Notes: generated by a model not told the origin, from the letters alone. 64,000 nt of DNA from Roseovarius aestuariivivens (GCF_004761875.1 NZ_SJEY01000004.1:248001-312000), one strand, 5' to 3'. Shown: positions 50,974-60,348, counted from the stretch's first letter. Numbers and translations: made by a program.

Positions 50974-53424
50974 TTAGCCGCGATCCGTGCGCCTTTTGGC
51001 GCGCAGGGTCGGGTCCGCCACTGTCGGGTCCTCGGGCCAGGGATGTTTCGGGTAACGCCCGCGCATGTCCTTGCGCACATCCGCATAAGAGCTTTGCCAG
51101 AAGCCGGGCAGATCCATCGTGGTCTGCACCGGGCGACCCGCGGGCGACAGAAGGGTCACGCGCAACGGCTGGCCCGCGACGGTGGGATGGGTGGTCTGGC
51201 CGAACATTTCCTGCAGCCGCAGCGCGATCTCGGGGGTCTCTCCGCCGTAATCGATGGCAATCTCGCGCCCAAGCGGCGTGGTGAAGCGCCCCGGAACCGC
51301 GCGATCGAGTCGCTGCATCCGGTCCCAGTCCAGCATTGCGCGCAGCGCAGGCAGCAGGTCGAACCGCTTCCAGTCCTGCGCGGTCTTCACGCCTGCAAGG
51401 AACGGCAGAAGCCAGTCCTCCAACGTGTCCAGAAGTGCCGCCTCCGATAGGTCGGGAAAGCTGTCGTCCTGCTCTCGCATAAGCGCCACGCGCGCGGCAA
51501 AGCGGCGGGCGGGCGGGCTCCAGTTCAGACCGATTTCGCGGATCCCGTCCAGCATCGCGCGCGCGACGGCCTCTTCCGGGGTGTCCTTCCAGTGCCGGTC
51601 ATCGAGAACGAGCGCGCCAAACATCTCTTGTTGGCGCGCGGCGACCTGCTTTTGCCGCTTGTCCCAGCGGCAGCTTTCGCACCAGTGGATCTGACTTGCG
51701 AAAAGGCCGCGCAATTCGGCCTCCGAGATCTCGATGGCCTGGCGGATCCGTGCCTCGCGCGGGTCCCCGTCAAGATCGGTGGCCACGATCAGACGCGCCC
51801 CGGCCAGCGGGTCATCGTCGGGTAGGCGTGCGCCCTTGCCGCCCGACATCACATAGCGCGGCGCGTCGCCCTTGCGGCGCAGCCCGATGCGGTCGGGATA
51901 GGCGAGCGCGGCCATTTCCGCGTCGCTCATCGCCTCGGCGCGGCCGGGTCCGGCTTGTGCGGCAAGGCGCTTGGCCTCGGTCCGGATCCGGGCAAGCACA
52001 CCGTCTTTCGCCCCGTGCAGTGACCGCTCCCCGGTCCGGCGCAGCGCACTCAGGCGCAGCGACAGGTCCACGGGCGCGGCCCGCGGCAGCGGATCCCGGT
52101 CGGCCAATAGCGCGGCCAGAAGCGCGGCGTCGGAGCCCGCGACGCCCAGCATATGCGCCAGTCTCGGATGCAATGGCAGCGCCGCCAGCGTGCGGCCATG
52201 TTCCGTGATGTGCCCCGCGTCGTCGAGCGCGCCCAGCAATCGCAACAGCGCCTGCGCCTCGGCAAAGCTTCTGGGATTGGGCTGGGTCAGGAACGGCATG
52301 TCGCCGGGCGCCGCCCCCCAAAGCGCCAGGTCAAGTGCCAGTCCTGCCAGATCCGCCGCTTCGATTTCCGCTGGCGGATAGGCGGGCAGGGCGCCCTCTT
52401 CGCCCTTGCTCCAGAGGCGGTAACAGACCCCTTCGGCGACACGCCCGGCGCGCCCGGCGCGCTGGGCGGCCTCGGCGCGGGTCACGGGCTCTGTCACCAG
52501 CCGGGACATGCCGCTGCCGGGATCGAACCGCGCCCGCCGTGCGCGCCCGCCATCCACCACCACGCGAATATCTTCGATGGTGAGAGAGGTTTCTGCGATC
52601 GACGTGGCCAGCACGATCTTGCGGCCCGAAGCGACAGGGGCGATGGCGGCGCGTTGGGCCTTGATGTCCATCGCGCCGAAGAGCGGTCGCAGCACACAGT
52701 CCGGCGGCACGCGATCCTTCAGAAGGGCTTCGACGCGGCGGATCTCGCCTTCGCCGGGCAGGAAGACCAGAATGCTGCCGTCCTGCGCCTGCGCGCCCTT
52801 GATGACCAGATCCGCAAGCGCCGCGTCCCAACGGGCGGATTTCGGCACGGGGTGGTCGAGATGCCGGATCTCGACCGGAAAGGCGCGGCCTTCGGAGGTC
52901 ACGACCGGCGCGCCCATCAGCTCGGCCACCGGCCCGGCATCAAGCGTTGCGGACATCGCCAGAAGCTGCAGGTCTTCGCGCAGCGCCCCCGCGATCTCAA
53001 GGCAAAGCGCCAAGCCCAGATCGGCGTTCAGCGACCGTTCGTGGAATTCGTCGAAAATGACCGCGCCGATGCCCCTCAACTCCGGGTCGCGCTGGATCCG
53101 CCGGGTCAGGATGCCTTCGGTCACCACCTCGATCCGGGTGGCGTCACTGGTTTTGGCCTCGCCGCGCACGGCATAACCGACGGTGCGGCCCACCGGCTCT
53201 CCCAACGTGTCGGCCATGCGCTCGGCGGCGGCGCGCGCGGCAAGGCGGCGCGGCTCGAGCATCACGATACGCCCCTCGGTAAGTTCCGCCTGCAAAAGGG
53301 CCAGCGGCACGACCGTGGTCTTGCCGGCGCCCGGCGGGGCCTGCACCACCGCGCGCCCCGTCTCGCGCAGCGCGCTCAGAAGGTCGGGCAGGATATCCCG
53401 GATAGGCAGGTCGGTGTCGGACAT
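50974..53424 (-). CDS. hrpB: ATP-dependent helicase HrpB
   Basis: 816 residues from the ATG at 53424. DExH helicase motifs are Walker A QAPPGAGKTT (28-37), DEFHERSL (126-133), MSATLD, and the C-terminal QRAGRAGR. The long C-terminal region with FASQIHWCESCRWDKRQKQVAARQQEMFGALVLDD and SPAGRPVQTTMDLPGFW is specific for HrpB. Its biochemical role is not settled. The same frame stays open upstream to 54174 only because it is antisense to meaB; that part is not coding. Divergent from meaB. Confidence 0.95.
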   Translation of the reverse strand: MSDTDLPIRDILPDLLSALRETGRAVVQAPPGAGKTTVVPLALLQAELTEGRIVMLEPRRLAARAAAERMADTLGEPVGRTVGYAVRGEAKTSDATRIEVVTEGILTRRIQRDPELRGIGAVIFDEFHERSLNADLGLALCLEIAGALREDLQLLAMSATLDAGPVAELMGAPVVTSEGRAFPVEIRHLDHPVPKSARWDAALADLVIKGAQAQDGSILVFLPGEGEIRRVEALLKDRVPPDCVLRPLFGAMDIKAQRAAIAPVASGRKIVLATSIAETSLTIEDIRVVVDGGRARRARFDPGSGMSRLVTEPVTRAEAAQRAGRAGRVAEGVCYRLWSKGEEGALPAYPPAEIEAADLAGLALDLALWGAAPGDMPFLTQPNPRSFAEAQALLRLLGALDDAGHITEHGRTLAALPLHPRLAHMLGVAGSDAALLAALLADRDPLPRAAPVDLSLRLSALRRTGERSLHGAKDGVLARIRTEAKRLAAQAGPGRAEAMSDAEMAALAYPDRIGLRRKGDAPRYVMSGGKGARLPDDDPLAGARLIVATDLDGDPREARIRQAIEISEAELRGLFASQIHWCESCRWDKRQKQVAARQQEMFGALVLDDRHWKDTPEEAVARAMLDGIREIGLNWSPPARRFAARVALMREQDDSFPDLSEAALLDTLEDWLLPFLAGVKTAQDWKRFDLLPALRAMLDWDRMQRLDRAVPGRFTTPLGREIAIDYGGETPEIALRLQEMFGQTTHPTVAGQPLRVTLLSPAGRPVQTTMDLPGFWQSSYADVRKDMRGRYPKHPWPEDPTVADPTLRAKRRTDRG

Positions 53425-53545
53425 GGCGCGAATATCGGCCAAAGCGCGCCGGGTTTCCAGCGCCGCGCGATGCTGGACATTGCCCGCCCGACTGGGGCAA
53501 AACCCGCAAGGTAAACGCATGCCCGCCGCGAGAGAGGCCCGCCCC

Positions 53546-54526
53546 ATGACCGATACGCAAGAGCTGGCCCGCAAGGTGCGCGACGGCGACCGCCGCGCGC
53601 TGGCGCGCGCGATCACGCTGGTGGAAAGCGGGCGCGCCGACCATCGCGCCGCCGCGCTCGACGTGCTCGAACAGCTCAACACGACCGATCGGCAAGCCAT
53701 ACGCATCGGGCTTTCGGGCACGCCCGGCGTTGGCAAGTCGACCTTTATCGAGGCCTTCGGCATGATGCTGACCCGGCAGGGGCTGCGTGTGGCGGTGCTG
53801 GCGGTCGATCCCAGTTCGACGCGCTCGGGCGGGTCGATCCTCGGTGACAAAACGCGGATGGAGATGCTGAGCCGCGAGCCCAACGCCTTCATCCGGCCCT
53901 CGCCCAGCCAAAGCCACCTGGGCGGCGTGGCCCGGCGCACCCGAGAGGCCGTGCGCCTTTGCGAAGCGGCGGGATTCGACGTGGTGCTGATCGAAACTGT
54001 GGGCGTCGGGCAGTCCGAAACCGTGGTGGCGGAAATGTCGGATCTGTTCATTCTGCTGCTGGCCCCGGCGGGCGGGGACGAATTGCAGGGGGTCAAGCGC
54101 GGCATCATGGAAATGGCCGACATGATCCTCATCAACAAGGCCGACGGCGATCTCAAGGCGGCGGCGACGCGCACCTGTTCGGATTATTCCGGCGCGCTCA
54201 GGCTTTTGCGTAAACGCCCGCAGGATCCCGAGGGTTTTCCCAAGGCGATGATGGTCTCCGCCCTGCAGGAAGAGGGCCTGCAGGCCGCGTGGGACGAGAT
54301 GACCGCGCTGACCGAGTGGCGCCGGGCCGAGGGGCATTTCGATGCCCGCCGCGCGGCGCAGGCGCGCTACTGGTTCAACGAAGAGGTCAAGCGCGGCCTG
54401 CTGGCCAAGCTCGAAACGCCCTCGGCCAAAGAGGCGATGGCCCGCGCCGCCGAGGCGGTGGCCGCCGGCGAGGTCACGCCGACCGTGGCCGCGCGCGATG
54501 TGCTGGATTCTCTGACCGGCGACTGA
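53546..54526 (+). CDS. meaB: Methylmalonyl-CoA mutase-associated GTPase
   Basis: A 326-residue G3E-type GTPase that loads and protects adenosylcobalamin-dependent methylmalonyl-CoA mutase. Visible are Walker A GTPGVGKST (58-66), AVDPSSTRSGGSILGDKTRM, ETVGVGQSE, and the guanine motif NKAD. It starts well inside a longer frame that overlaps hrpB. The mutase itself is not in the window, but the cobalamin genes at 10-12.6 kb could serve it. Related to ArgK by old annotation; no arginine role is implied. Confidence 0.96.
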   Translation: MTDTQELARKVRDGDRRALARAITLVESGRADHRAAALDVLEQLNTTDRQAIRIGLSGTPGVGKSTFIEAFGMMLTRQGLRVAVLAVDPSSTRSGGSILGDKTRMEMLSREPNAFIRPSPSQSHLGGVARRTREAVRLCEAAGFDVVLIETVGVGQSETVVAEMSDLFILLLAPAGGDELQGVKRGIMEMADMILINKADGDLKAAATRTCSDYSGALRLLRKRPQDPEGFPKAMMVSALQEEGLQAAWDEMTALTEWRRAEGHFDARRAAQARYWFNEEVKRGLLAKLETPSAKEAMARAAEAVAAGEVTPTVAARDVLDSLTGD

Positions 54527-54667
54527 TCCGTAGACGGCGCGTCTCATGCCCTGTGCGTTTGAAGAATTATCGGGACAGTCCAAGACGCCGCGCAGTCCAA
54601 GACGCCGGTCCCGGTGCATGCCTTTTGGGCTGAAATGCAGGTCAGACCGGTTCGCCGCTATGACCTT

Positions 54668-55603
54668 TTAAAACATATGTTCGGAAAGGGTCACGCAGTG
54701 GTCTTTGCCCTCTTTCGCAAAGTATGCTGAACAGGATCGAACGAATTCCTGCACGATCCGCCTTGGTCTGGCACGGTCATACCCGACAGCAAGGGTCAGC
54801 GGTTGCAACACATCTTGGATCGGAAGACACACCAGTTCGAAGCCGCTGTAAGAAACCTCCGTATCAGGGCGCATGTTCAGAACAGCACAGCCCTTTCCCT
54901 TACTCACCAGACTTCTGACCATCTCGGTTGAGTTGGCATAGGCCGCGATGCTGATGTCAGATGCAAAATCCTTGAACAGCTTTTGATAGTAAGACGCCAC
55001 GACAGGTCTTTCGAGGACCACAAGGCGTTCTCGTGCAATCTCGGCCAGACTGACGCTTTGGCGACGCGCCAATGGATGCAGTTTCGGAACCAGACAGTAG
55101 GGTGGGGCTTCGATTAGCACATCAAACTCGATGGATGCTTTGGCCCCCTCGCTGACGAACAAGATCACGTCGAAGTCTCCGTTCAACAGCCCGTCCTGCG
55201 CCGCATCGTTGTCGCATTCCTGAAGATGAAGCACGGCCTCGCTGTTCTCGGGCAGGAAATCCGAGAAGATCTTCGGAAGAAACGCAGGCGCGACAGGCGC
55301 ATAGTAGCCAAGACGTAAAACCCCATCGAGAGACTGTTTGAGCTCCGTCCCTTCCGCGAGAATGGAGCGGTAATCTTCCAGCAAAAGCTCGAATTTCTGC
55401 GCGATCAAGCGCCCGTTTGCGTTCGCCGTGATCCCGCGAGAGCGTTGCCGATTGACCAGCGTCAGTTCAAAGGCCGCCTCAACTTGATCAATCGCTGCAG
55501 ACACTGCCGAGGCGGCGATATTCAGACGTTCCGCCGCGTTCGCGATACTCCCAAGCGATACAGCCGTATTGAAATAATACATGGATTTCAAAGATATGGT
55601 CAT
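54668..55603 (-). CDS. LysR family transcriptional regulator
   Basis: 311 residues: an N-terminal helix-turn-helix (LKSMYYFNTAVSLGSIANAAERLNIAASAVSAAIDQVEAAF, residues 5-45) and a periplasmic-binding-like effector domain (about 90-300). The base composition is clearly less GC-rich than the flanking meaB and ppaC genes. It is divergent from the membrane hydroxylase, 99 bp apart, the normal setting for a LysR protein controlling its neighbour. A dyad ATCT-N13-AGAT at 55609-55629 between them is a possible binding site. The effector is unknown. Confidence 0.92.
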   Translation of the reverse strand: MTISLKSMYYFNTAVSLGSIANAAERLNIAASAVSAAIDQVEAAFELTLVNRQRSRGITANANGRLIAQKFELLLEDYRSILAEGTELKQSLDGVLRLGYYAPVAPAFLPKIFSDFLPENSEAVLHLQECDNDAAQDGLLNGDFDVILFVSEGAKASIEFDVLIEAPPYCLVPKLHPLARRQSVSLAEIARERLVVLERPVVASYYQKLFKDFASDISIAAYANSTEMVRSLVSKGKGCAVLNMRPDTEVSYSGFELVCLPIQDVLQPLTLAVGYDRARPRRIVQEFVRSCSAYFAKEGKDHCVTLSEHMF

Positions 55604-55608
55604 TTTAC

Positions 55609-55629
55609 ATCTGAAATTCCGACTTAGAT
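55609..55629. promoter_or_regulatory. Possible LysR-type binding dyad
   Basis: ATCT at 55609-55612 and AGAT at 55626-55629 form an inverted repeat close to the LysR start and upstream of the hydroxylase gene. The size and position suit a LysR box, but a four-base arm is weak evidence. Confidence 0.3.
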
Positions 55630-55702
55630 CATCACTTTATTCTGTTTGTGACAGGAAGCCTTGGGTGTCAATCTGCAACCGTCACACTCGGGGAGCCGCG
55701 CG

Positions 55703-56680
55703 ATGTCCGAAGAACAACTGAAAGGGTGGAACCATCTGCCGGATGTTCCTTTGAAGACGTCACCATTTTTCACTTGGCCGCCTAACCCGGTCGAGATGGT
55801 AAAATGGTTCTGGAATTCGTGGTTTCTTATCACCGAAAAGCTGATCATCGTCGGCATTGCTTTTGCCTGCTACATCTGGTTCCAGCCCCCGTTGGACGCC
55901 ACGCAAACATTCGAATTCGGCTGGATTGCGCAGATGTACGCCCGCAACATCGTGCTGACATTGCTGGTCGCAGGCTCTCTGCACTTGTGGTTCTACACGT
56001 ACTCGGCCCAGGGCAAGAAACTAAAGTTCGATCCCCGGCCTCTTATGGTTCAGGGCCGGCAATTCACGTTGGGGGGACAGGTTCGGGACAACATGTTCTG
56101 GACGTTGGGCACCGGCGTTCTGATCTGGACAGCGTTCGAGGTGAGCCTGTTCTGGGCGCTGGCCAACGGCCATATGCGCCTGATAACTTTTGAGGCAAAC
56201 CCGTTCTGGTTCGTGGCGATCTTCTTTCTGATACCGATCTGGGAAAGCTTTTATTTCTACGTCATTCACCGGGCTCTTCACATCCCGTTTCTCTACAAAC
56301 ACGTGCACTCATTGCATCACCGGAACATCAACGTCGGACCTTGGTCGGGTATGTCGATGCACCCGGTCGAGCAGTTGATCTTCCTCAGCTCGGTTTTCGT
56401 ACATCTGATCATCGGGGCGCACCCCGTGCATATTCTCTTTCATCTCCAGTATTATTTCCTGACCGCAATCACGACGCATACCGGGTTCCAAGGGATTTTG
56501 GTCGGTGACAAAAACCGTCTCGCTCTGGGGACATTCCACCACCAGATGCACCACCGCTACTTCGAGTGTAACTACGGCAGTCTCGAGATCCCTTGGGACA
56601 AATGGTTTGGCTCATTCCACGACGGGACTGTCTCCGCGAACGAGAAAATGCAGGAACGGCGTAAGAAGATCATGGGCTGA
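55703..56680 (+). CDS. Sterol desaturase/fatty acid hydroxylase superfamily membrane enzyme
   Basis: 325 residues from the ATG at 55703. Several membrane helices lie between residues 40 and 260. The three histidine clusters of the di-iron site are HRALH at 189-193, HSLHH at 202-206 and HHQMHHRYF at 279-287, the exact form of this superfamily, which hydroxylates or desaturates lipids, carotenoids or sterols with oxygen. Its GC content matches the neighbouring LysR gene rather than the rest of the window. The substrate is unknown; LysR control suggests an inducible role. Confidence 0.9.
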   Translation: MSEEQLKGWNHLPDVPLKTSPFFTWPPNPVEMVKWFWNSWFLITEKLIIVGIAFACYIWFQPPLDATQTFEFGWIAQMYARNIVLTLLVAGSLHLWFYTYSAQGKKLKFDPRPLMVQGRQFTLGGQVRDNMFWTLGTGVLIWTAFEVSLFWALANGHMRLITFEANPFWFVAIFFLIPIWESFYFYVIHRALHIPFLYKHVHSLHHRNINVGPWSGMSMHPVEQLIFLSSVFVHLIIGAHPVHILFHLQYYFLTAITTHTGFQGILVGDKNRLALGTFHHQMHHRYFECNYGSLEIPWDKWFGSFHDGTVSANEKMQERRKKIMG

Positions 56681-57087
56681 TGCGCAATTCTCTCGCCGTG
56701 ATGCGCCAACGTGCCCCAAACCCACCCGGACCGGCGAGGATCGAACGGTTGGCAAGACCCAGGATCAAGCAAAGGCGGTTTAGCAAAGGGCGCAGGACGT
56801 CCAGCAGGCAGGTACACTCGCAGTCGAGAGTCGAGGTATCACAGCCAATCTCGCTGCCGGGATCAACAAGCGCACGAAACGGATCTGCGCTTGCGAAATC
56901 GGACCAGCCGCTTCTTCAGCCCACCCGGCACTCGAAAAGACAACGCCCTCGCAGGTTACTGCAAGGGCGTTGGCATATTGGTGCGAAACCGAAACTATGC
57001 CTCCACGCTGGGCGGTCGACTGATCCGGTTCAAGCCATAAGAGTTGGACCGCCCCCGCGATGTTTCCACCGATGCGTGGCGCGGGTC
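56681..57087. other. Gene-free stretch with one long hairpin
   Basis: About 407 bp without a gene I can support. The only clear structure is a hairpin at 56941-56972: CAACGCCCT pairs with AGGGCGTTG, then GCAG with CTGC around GTTA, with single unpaired bases between. It could terminate the hydroxylase transcript. Frames crossing this part on both strands show no known domain and may be remnants. It borders the lower-GC LysR-hydroxylase pair. Confidence 0.5.
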
Positions 57088-58008
57088 TCAGACCGCCAGA
57101 TTCGGGATGATCTGCTTCTTGCGGCTCATCACCCCGGGCAGCACCACCGTGTCGCCCTCGGGCGCCGCGCCAAAGCTCTTTTCGGCTACCGTCTTCACAA
57201 GGTCGTTCGGCACCAGAAGCGTGGCTTCTTCCTTCAGGATGTCGACCACGAAAAGCAGCACCTGATCGACCCCGTCCTCCTCTGCGACGGTCGTCATGCT
57301 CTCCATCAGGCTGTCCTTTCGGTTCAGCACCATCTCCGGCGCGGTCGTTTCCAGCACCGAGACACGGAACTTGGTGTCGCCGACGCCGTATTCCTTGCTG
57401 TCCATGCGCAGCAGTTCGGCGTCGGAATAGGCGCTCACATCCGACTTCGCGGCGAACATCTCGGCGGCGTAATCCGACACGTCAAGGCCAAGCTGGTCGG
57501 CCAGTTGCTCGGCCACGGCGCGGTCATGCGGGGTTGTGGTCGGCGACCGGAATTCAAGCGTATCGCTGAGAATGCAGGTCAGCGCGGCACCCTTCATCGC
57601 CTCGGGCAGCTTGGCGGTATCCTCGCCCATCAGGTCCAGGATGATCGTCGCCGTACAGGCCAGCGGTCGCACGGTGATGTCGATCGGGCCTTTGGTTTCC
57701 AGCCCGCCCACCAGCTTGTGATGGTCGATGATTGCCTGCACATCGGCACCGTTGATATTGGCCGGCAGTTCGGCGGGGTTGTTCGTGTCGACCACGACAC
57801 AGGCCTGGCCGTCCTCGACATCCGAGATGATCCGAGGTTTCGGCAGGTTCCAGCGTTCCAGCATGAACGCCGCCTCGGTGTTGGGCTCGCCCAGCAGAAC
57901 CGCCTCGGCGGCGCTGCCTTTCACCTCGTTCAGGTACCAGGCCCACAGGATGGGCGAACCGGTGGAGTCGGTGTCGGGGGCTTTATGGCCGAAAACAAGC
58001 GTTGTCAT
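57088..58008 (-). CDS. ppaC: Manganese-dependent inorganic pyrophosphatase (family II)
   Basis: A 306-residue DHH-family enzyme that hydrolyses pyrophosphate. Metal ligands His8, Asp12, Asp14, Asp74 and the DHH motif at 95-97 (IIDHHK) are all present, and the C-terminal substrate site has SRKKQIIPNL. The family II type replaces or supplements the common Ppa. It is a single gene, divergent from the DUF2161 gene. Long frames on the opposite strand here are shadows. Confidence 0.96.
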   Translation of the reverse strand: MTTLVFGHKAPDTDSTGSPILWAWYLNEVKGSAAEAVLLGEPNTEAAFMLERWNLPKPRIISDVEDGQACVVVDTNNPAELPANINGADVQAIIDHHKLVGGLETKGPIDITVRPLACTATIILDLMGEDTAKLPEAMKGAALTCILSDTLEFRSPTTTPHDRAVAEQLADQLGLDVSDYAAEMFAAKSDVSAYSDAELLRMDSKEYGVGDTKFRVSVLETTAPEMVLNRKDSLMESMTTVAEEDGVDQVLLFVVDILKEEATLLVPNDLVKTVAEKSFGAAPEGDTVVLPGVMSRKKQIIPNLAV

Positions 58009-58103
58009 ATCCGTGTGATCCTCTGATCGGCGTGAATTTTGCGCGCCTTATAGGCGGCTCCGACGGGCTTGTCACCCACCGCGCCTGCGGCCAATCTGCC
58101 TTC

Positions 58104-58766
58104 ATGGGAAAAGACGCCGAAACCCTGCTCTACGCGCCCGTCAAATCCTGGCTGGAAAGCTGCGGCTACGCGGTCAAGGCCGAAATCGGCCCGGCCGACG
58201 TGGTCGGTCTGCGCCCCGGCGCCGTGCCCGTGGTGGTGGAGCTGAAATCGGGCTTCTCCCTCACGCTGCTACAACAGGCCGTGGCGCGCCAGGCCCTGAG
58301 TGATCAGGTCTACGTCGCCGTGCCGCGCTGGAAGGGCCGGCCGGGCTGGCGGGCCTTCAAGGGCAATATCGGGCTCTGCCGGCGTCTCGGTCTGGGCGTG
58401 CTCAGCGTGCGGTTGGACGATGGCTTTGTACAATGCCACTGCGATCCGGCGCCTTTCCGTCCGCGTAAGGCGCCCAAGAAACGAGACCGGCTGCTCGCGG
58501 AATTCGCCGCGCGGCGGGGCGACCCGAATACGGGCGGCACGCGCGGCCCGATCGAAACGGCGTATAAGCAGGACGCCATGACCTGCGCGCGCTTTCTGCT
58601 GTCGGGTCCGGCCAAAGGGGCCGACGTGGCGCGCGCCACGGGGGTCGCGCGGGCCACCCGGATCATGGCCGATAATCACTCGGGCTGGTTCTTCCGGGTC
58701 GCGCGGGGGCTTTATGACCTGAGCGAACTGGGCCGGGAGACCTTTTCGCAAGCAGATCCCCGGTAA
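58104..58766 (+). CDS. DUF2161 protein with PD-(D/E)xK nuclease-like fold
   Basis: 220 residues from the ATG at 58104. The N-terminal half contains a nuclease-type core: Glu27 and Asp32 in EIGPADVVG and the E46-L-K48 motif in VVVELKSGFSLTLLQQAVAR. The C-terminal half resembles a small DNA-binding winged-helix region (ARFLLSGPAKGADVARATGV). DUF2161 proteins are described as putative PD-(D/E)xK phosphodiesterases without known role. It stands alone and is followed directly by repeat copy C. Confidence 0.85.
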   Translation: MGKDAETLLYAPVKSWLESCGYAVKAEIGPADVVGLRPGAVPVVVELKSGFSLTLLQQAVARQALSDQVYVAVPRWKGRPGWRAFKGNIGLCRRLGLGVLSVRLDDGFVQCHCDPAPFRPRKAPKKRDRLLAEFAARRGDPNTGGTRGPIETAYKQDAMTCARFLLSGPAKGADVARATGVARATRIMADNHSGWFFRVARGLYDLSELGRETFSQADPR

Positions 58767-58769
58767 TGC

Positions 58770-58797
58770 CTTCATCCGGCGGAAATTACCTGAGGGG
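58770..58797. repeat. Intergenic repeat, copy C
   Basis: CTTCATCCGGCGGAAATTAC followed by CTGAGGGG aligns with the units at 8507 and 48411. It fills the whole 31-bp gap between the convergent DUF2161 and TraB/GumN genes and abuts the stop codon of the latter at 58798. No hairpin follows here because a gene begins. Confidence 0.55.
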
Positions 58798-59799
58798 TCA
58801 GGGCGACAGCGCCAGCCGTTCCAGCGTGAACCCCTCATTCTCGAGTAGCCGCAGCATGCCGATCTCGTCGGGCAAGTGACCCGCGCCAAAGGCCAGGAAC
58901 ACGCGCTCGCCCGGCGCCGTATCCGCCATCAGCCGTTCCACCCAGCCACGATTGCGCGCTTCGAGGAAGACATCGCTCATCGCCGCGAAATCCTCTTCCG
59001 CATCCGGTCCGCCATATTTCAGCGACAAAAGCCGCGAGAACTCCCAGATCAGGGCTACTTCCTCGCGCAGATACCGCTCGCGGATGGTATAGGACAGGTC
59101 GTCCGTTTCTCCAGGCCAGGCGAGGGTGAGGCGGATCATGTCAAGCTGATCTTCCATCGGCAGGCTGTCCAGAAGTCCCATCAGATCGCGGAAATCTTCC
59201 AGCGATCGGCTCGGCGTGCCATGGGCGGCGGCGCTTTGCCCGATCAGCGTGTCGATGCCCTCCGCCGCAAGCGCGCCCGAGGTCATTTCGCACGGGCCCA
59301 TGCCCAGCATCATCGTGGCGTAAAGCGGCTTGAATTTCGCGGCCATGAAGGGCGGGATGCCGCGCGCTTCCATCGCCTCGGCGAAGGCGGCCCAGTCCTG
59401 TTCGCCCAGCATATCGATCAGCGTGGGCCCCTCGGTCAGAAAGATCATCGACGGGTCGCGGCCCATGTCGCTTTGCATCTGGGCCTGATCGGCATTCGAG
59501 ATTTCCAGATAGACCTTGTCGGCTTCCGCGATCAAAGGCTCCAGTCGCGCGAGATGTGCGTCGGTGTCACGGTGGTGGAAATGATAGGTGCCGAATATAT
59601 CAATCACCGTGTCGCCCCGCCGCGCGCGCCACAACAGACCTTCGGCGTGGACCACGTCCGCGACCGCCGCTTGCAGGCGCTCCGCGTCCGCTTCAGGCAG
59701 GGCCGCGATCAGGTCCGTGCCGCCGCAGTCGGGGTCCTGCGCCAGCGCGCCGCCCGCCAGCCCGAGCGTCAACAGCAGCGAGGTAAGAAGACGGCGCAT
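58798..59799 (-). CDS. TraB/GumN family exported protein
   Basis: 333 residues from the ATG at 59799 with a signal peptide (MRRLLTSLLLTLGLAGGALA). The two family motifs are present: GTYHFHHRDTD (a G-x-x-H pair) near residue 69 and FGAGHLPDEIGMLRLLENEGF near the C-terminus, with a conserved catalytic-type Glu region in between (YLEISNADQ). Relatives are Tiki-like metalloproteases and GumN. A periplasmic metal-dependent protease role is plausible but unproven. It is a single gene, divergent from groES. Confidence 0.9.
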   Translation of the reverse strand: MRRLLTSLLLTLGLAGGALAQDPDCGGTDLIAALPEADAERLQAAVADVVHAEGLLWRARRGDTVIDIFGTYHFHHRDTDAHLARLEPLIAEADKVYLEISNADQAQMQSDMGRDPSMIFLTEGPTLIDMLGEQDWAAFAEAMEARGIPPFMAAKFKPLYATMMLGMGPCEMTSGALAAEGIDTLIGQSAAAHGTPSRSLEDFRDLMGLLDSLPMEDQLDMIRLTLAWPGETDDLSYTIRERYLREEVALIWEFSRLLSLKYGGPDAEEDFAAMSDVFLEARNRGWVERLMADTAPGERVFLAFGAGHLPDEIGMLRLLENEGFTLERLALSP

Positions 59800-59899
59800 G
59801 GGCACTCTCTTTCGGGGAAGGGTTATCCGGACGCGGCGCAGGCTAGCGCCGCGTTCGTGCCGCCGCAATCGGCCCGGTGAAATTTTCCGCATCCAGATG

Positions 59900-59928
59900 T
59901 TGACAGCTTCGTGATCGCTCCTTAGCTA
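59900..59928 (+). promoter_or_regulatory. groESL promoter
   Basis: TTGACA at 59900-59905, 17-bp spacer and TAGCTA at 59923-59928. The -35 box is a perfect sigma-70-type match, and the CIRCE operator starts eight bases after the -10 box. Confidence 0.75.
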
Positions 59929-59935
59929 TGCGCCG

Positions 59936-59962
59936 TTAGCACTCGACTCTCGTGAGTGCTAA
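59936..59962 (+). promoter_or_regulatory. CIRCE operator (HrcA site)
   Basis: TTAGCACTC at 59936-59944 and GAGTGCTAA at 59954-59962 with a nine-base spacer are an exact CIRCE inverted repeat. It covers the expected transcription start, so HrcA should repress groESL in the absence of heat stress. Confidence 0.97.
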
Positions 59963-60023
59963 CGGGACCGTGCCGCGTTCCGGGCGGTCTCAGGAGGAAA
60001 CTTTGAGCCAAGGAGCCAAAGAC

Positions 60024-60335
60024 ATGGCATTCAAACCGCTGCATGACCGCGTGCTTGTACGTCGCGTGGAAAGCGAAGAAAAAACCGCTGGCGGGCTGAT
60101 CATCCCCGACAGCGCCAAGGAAAAGCCCAGCGAAGGTGAAGTCGTTGCCTGCGGGGACGGCGCTCGCAAGGACAGCGGAGAGCTGATCGAAATGGCCGTG
60201 AAGGCCGGCGACCGCATTCTGTTCGGCAAGTGGTCGGGCACCGAGGTCACGGTGAACGGCGAAGAGCTGCTGATCATGAAGGAAAGCGACATCCTGGGCA
60301 TCATCGAGAACGACAAGGCCGCGAAAGCCGCCTGA
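60024..60335 (+). CDS. groES: Co-chaperonin GroES
   Basis: The 103-residue lid of the GroEL chamber. The ATG at 60024 gives the canonical start [14 protein letters not shown]; the longer frame begins in the CIRCE region. The mobile loop is [18 protein letters not shown] and the closing segment [10 protein letters not shown] is typical. groEL follows after 58 bp, both under the promoter and CIRCE site upstream. Confidence 0.98.
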   Translation: MAFKPLHDRVLVRRVESEEKTAGGLIIPDSAKEKPSEGEVVACGDGARKDSGELIEMAVKAGDRILFGKWSGTEVTVNGEELLIMKESDILGIIENDKAAKAA

Positions 60336-60348
60336 ACGCCTCGTGTGA

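Noticed and set aside
53425..54174. Upstream extension of hrpB across meaB (frame of 1066 codons)
   Set aside because: The extension is antisense to the well-supported meaB, is Ser/Arg-rich and not conserved; the ATG at 53424 gives the normal HrpB start.
56681..57087. Transposase or integrase remnant
   Set aside because: Translation of both strands gave no recognisable transposase or recombinase motif and no terminal inverted repeats were seen.
56680..58026. Plus-strand open frame of 448 codons over the gap and the pyrophosphatase gene
   Set aside because: It is antisense to ppaC for most of its length and shows no domain; only composition keeps it open.
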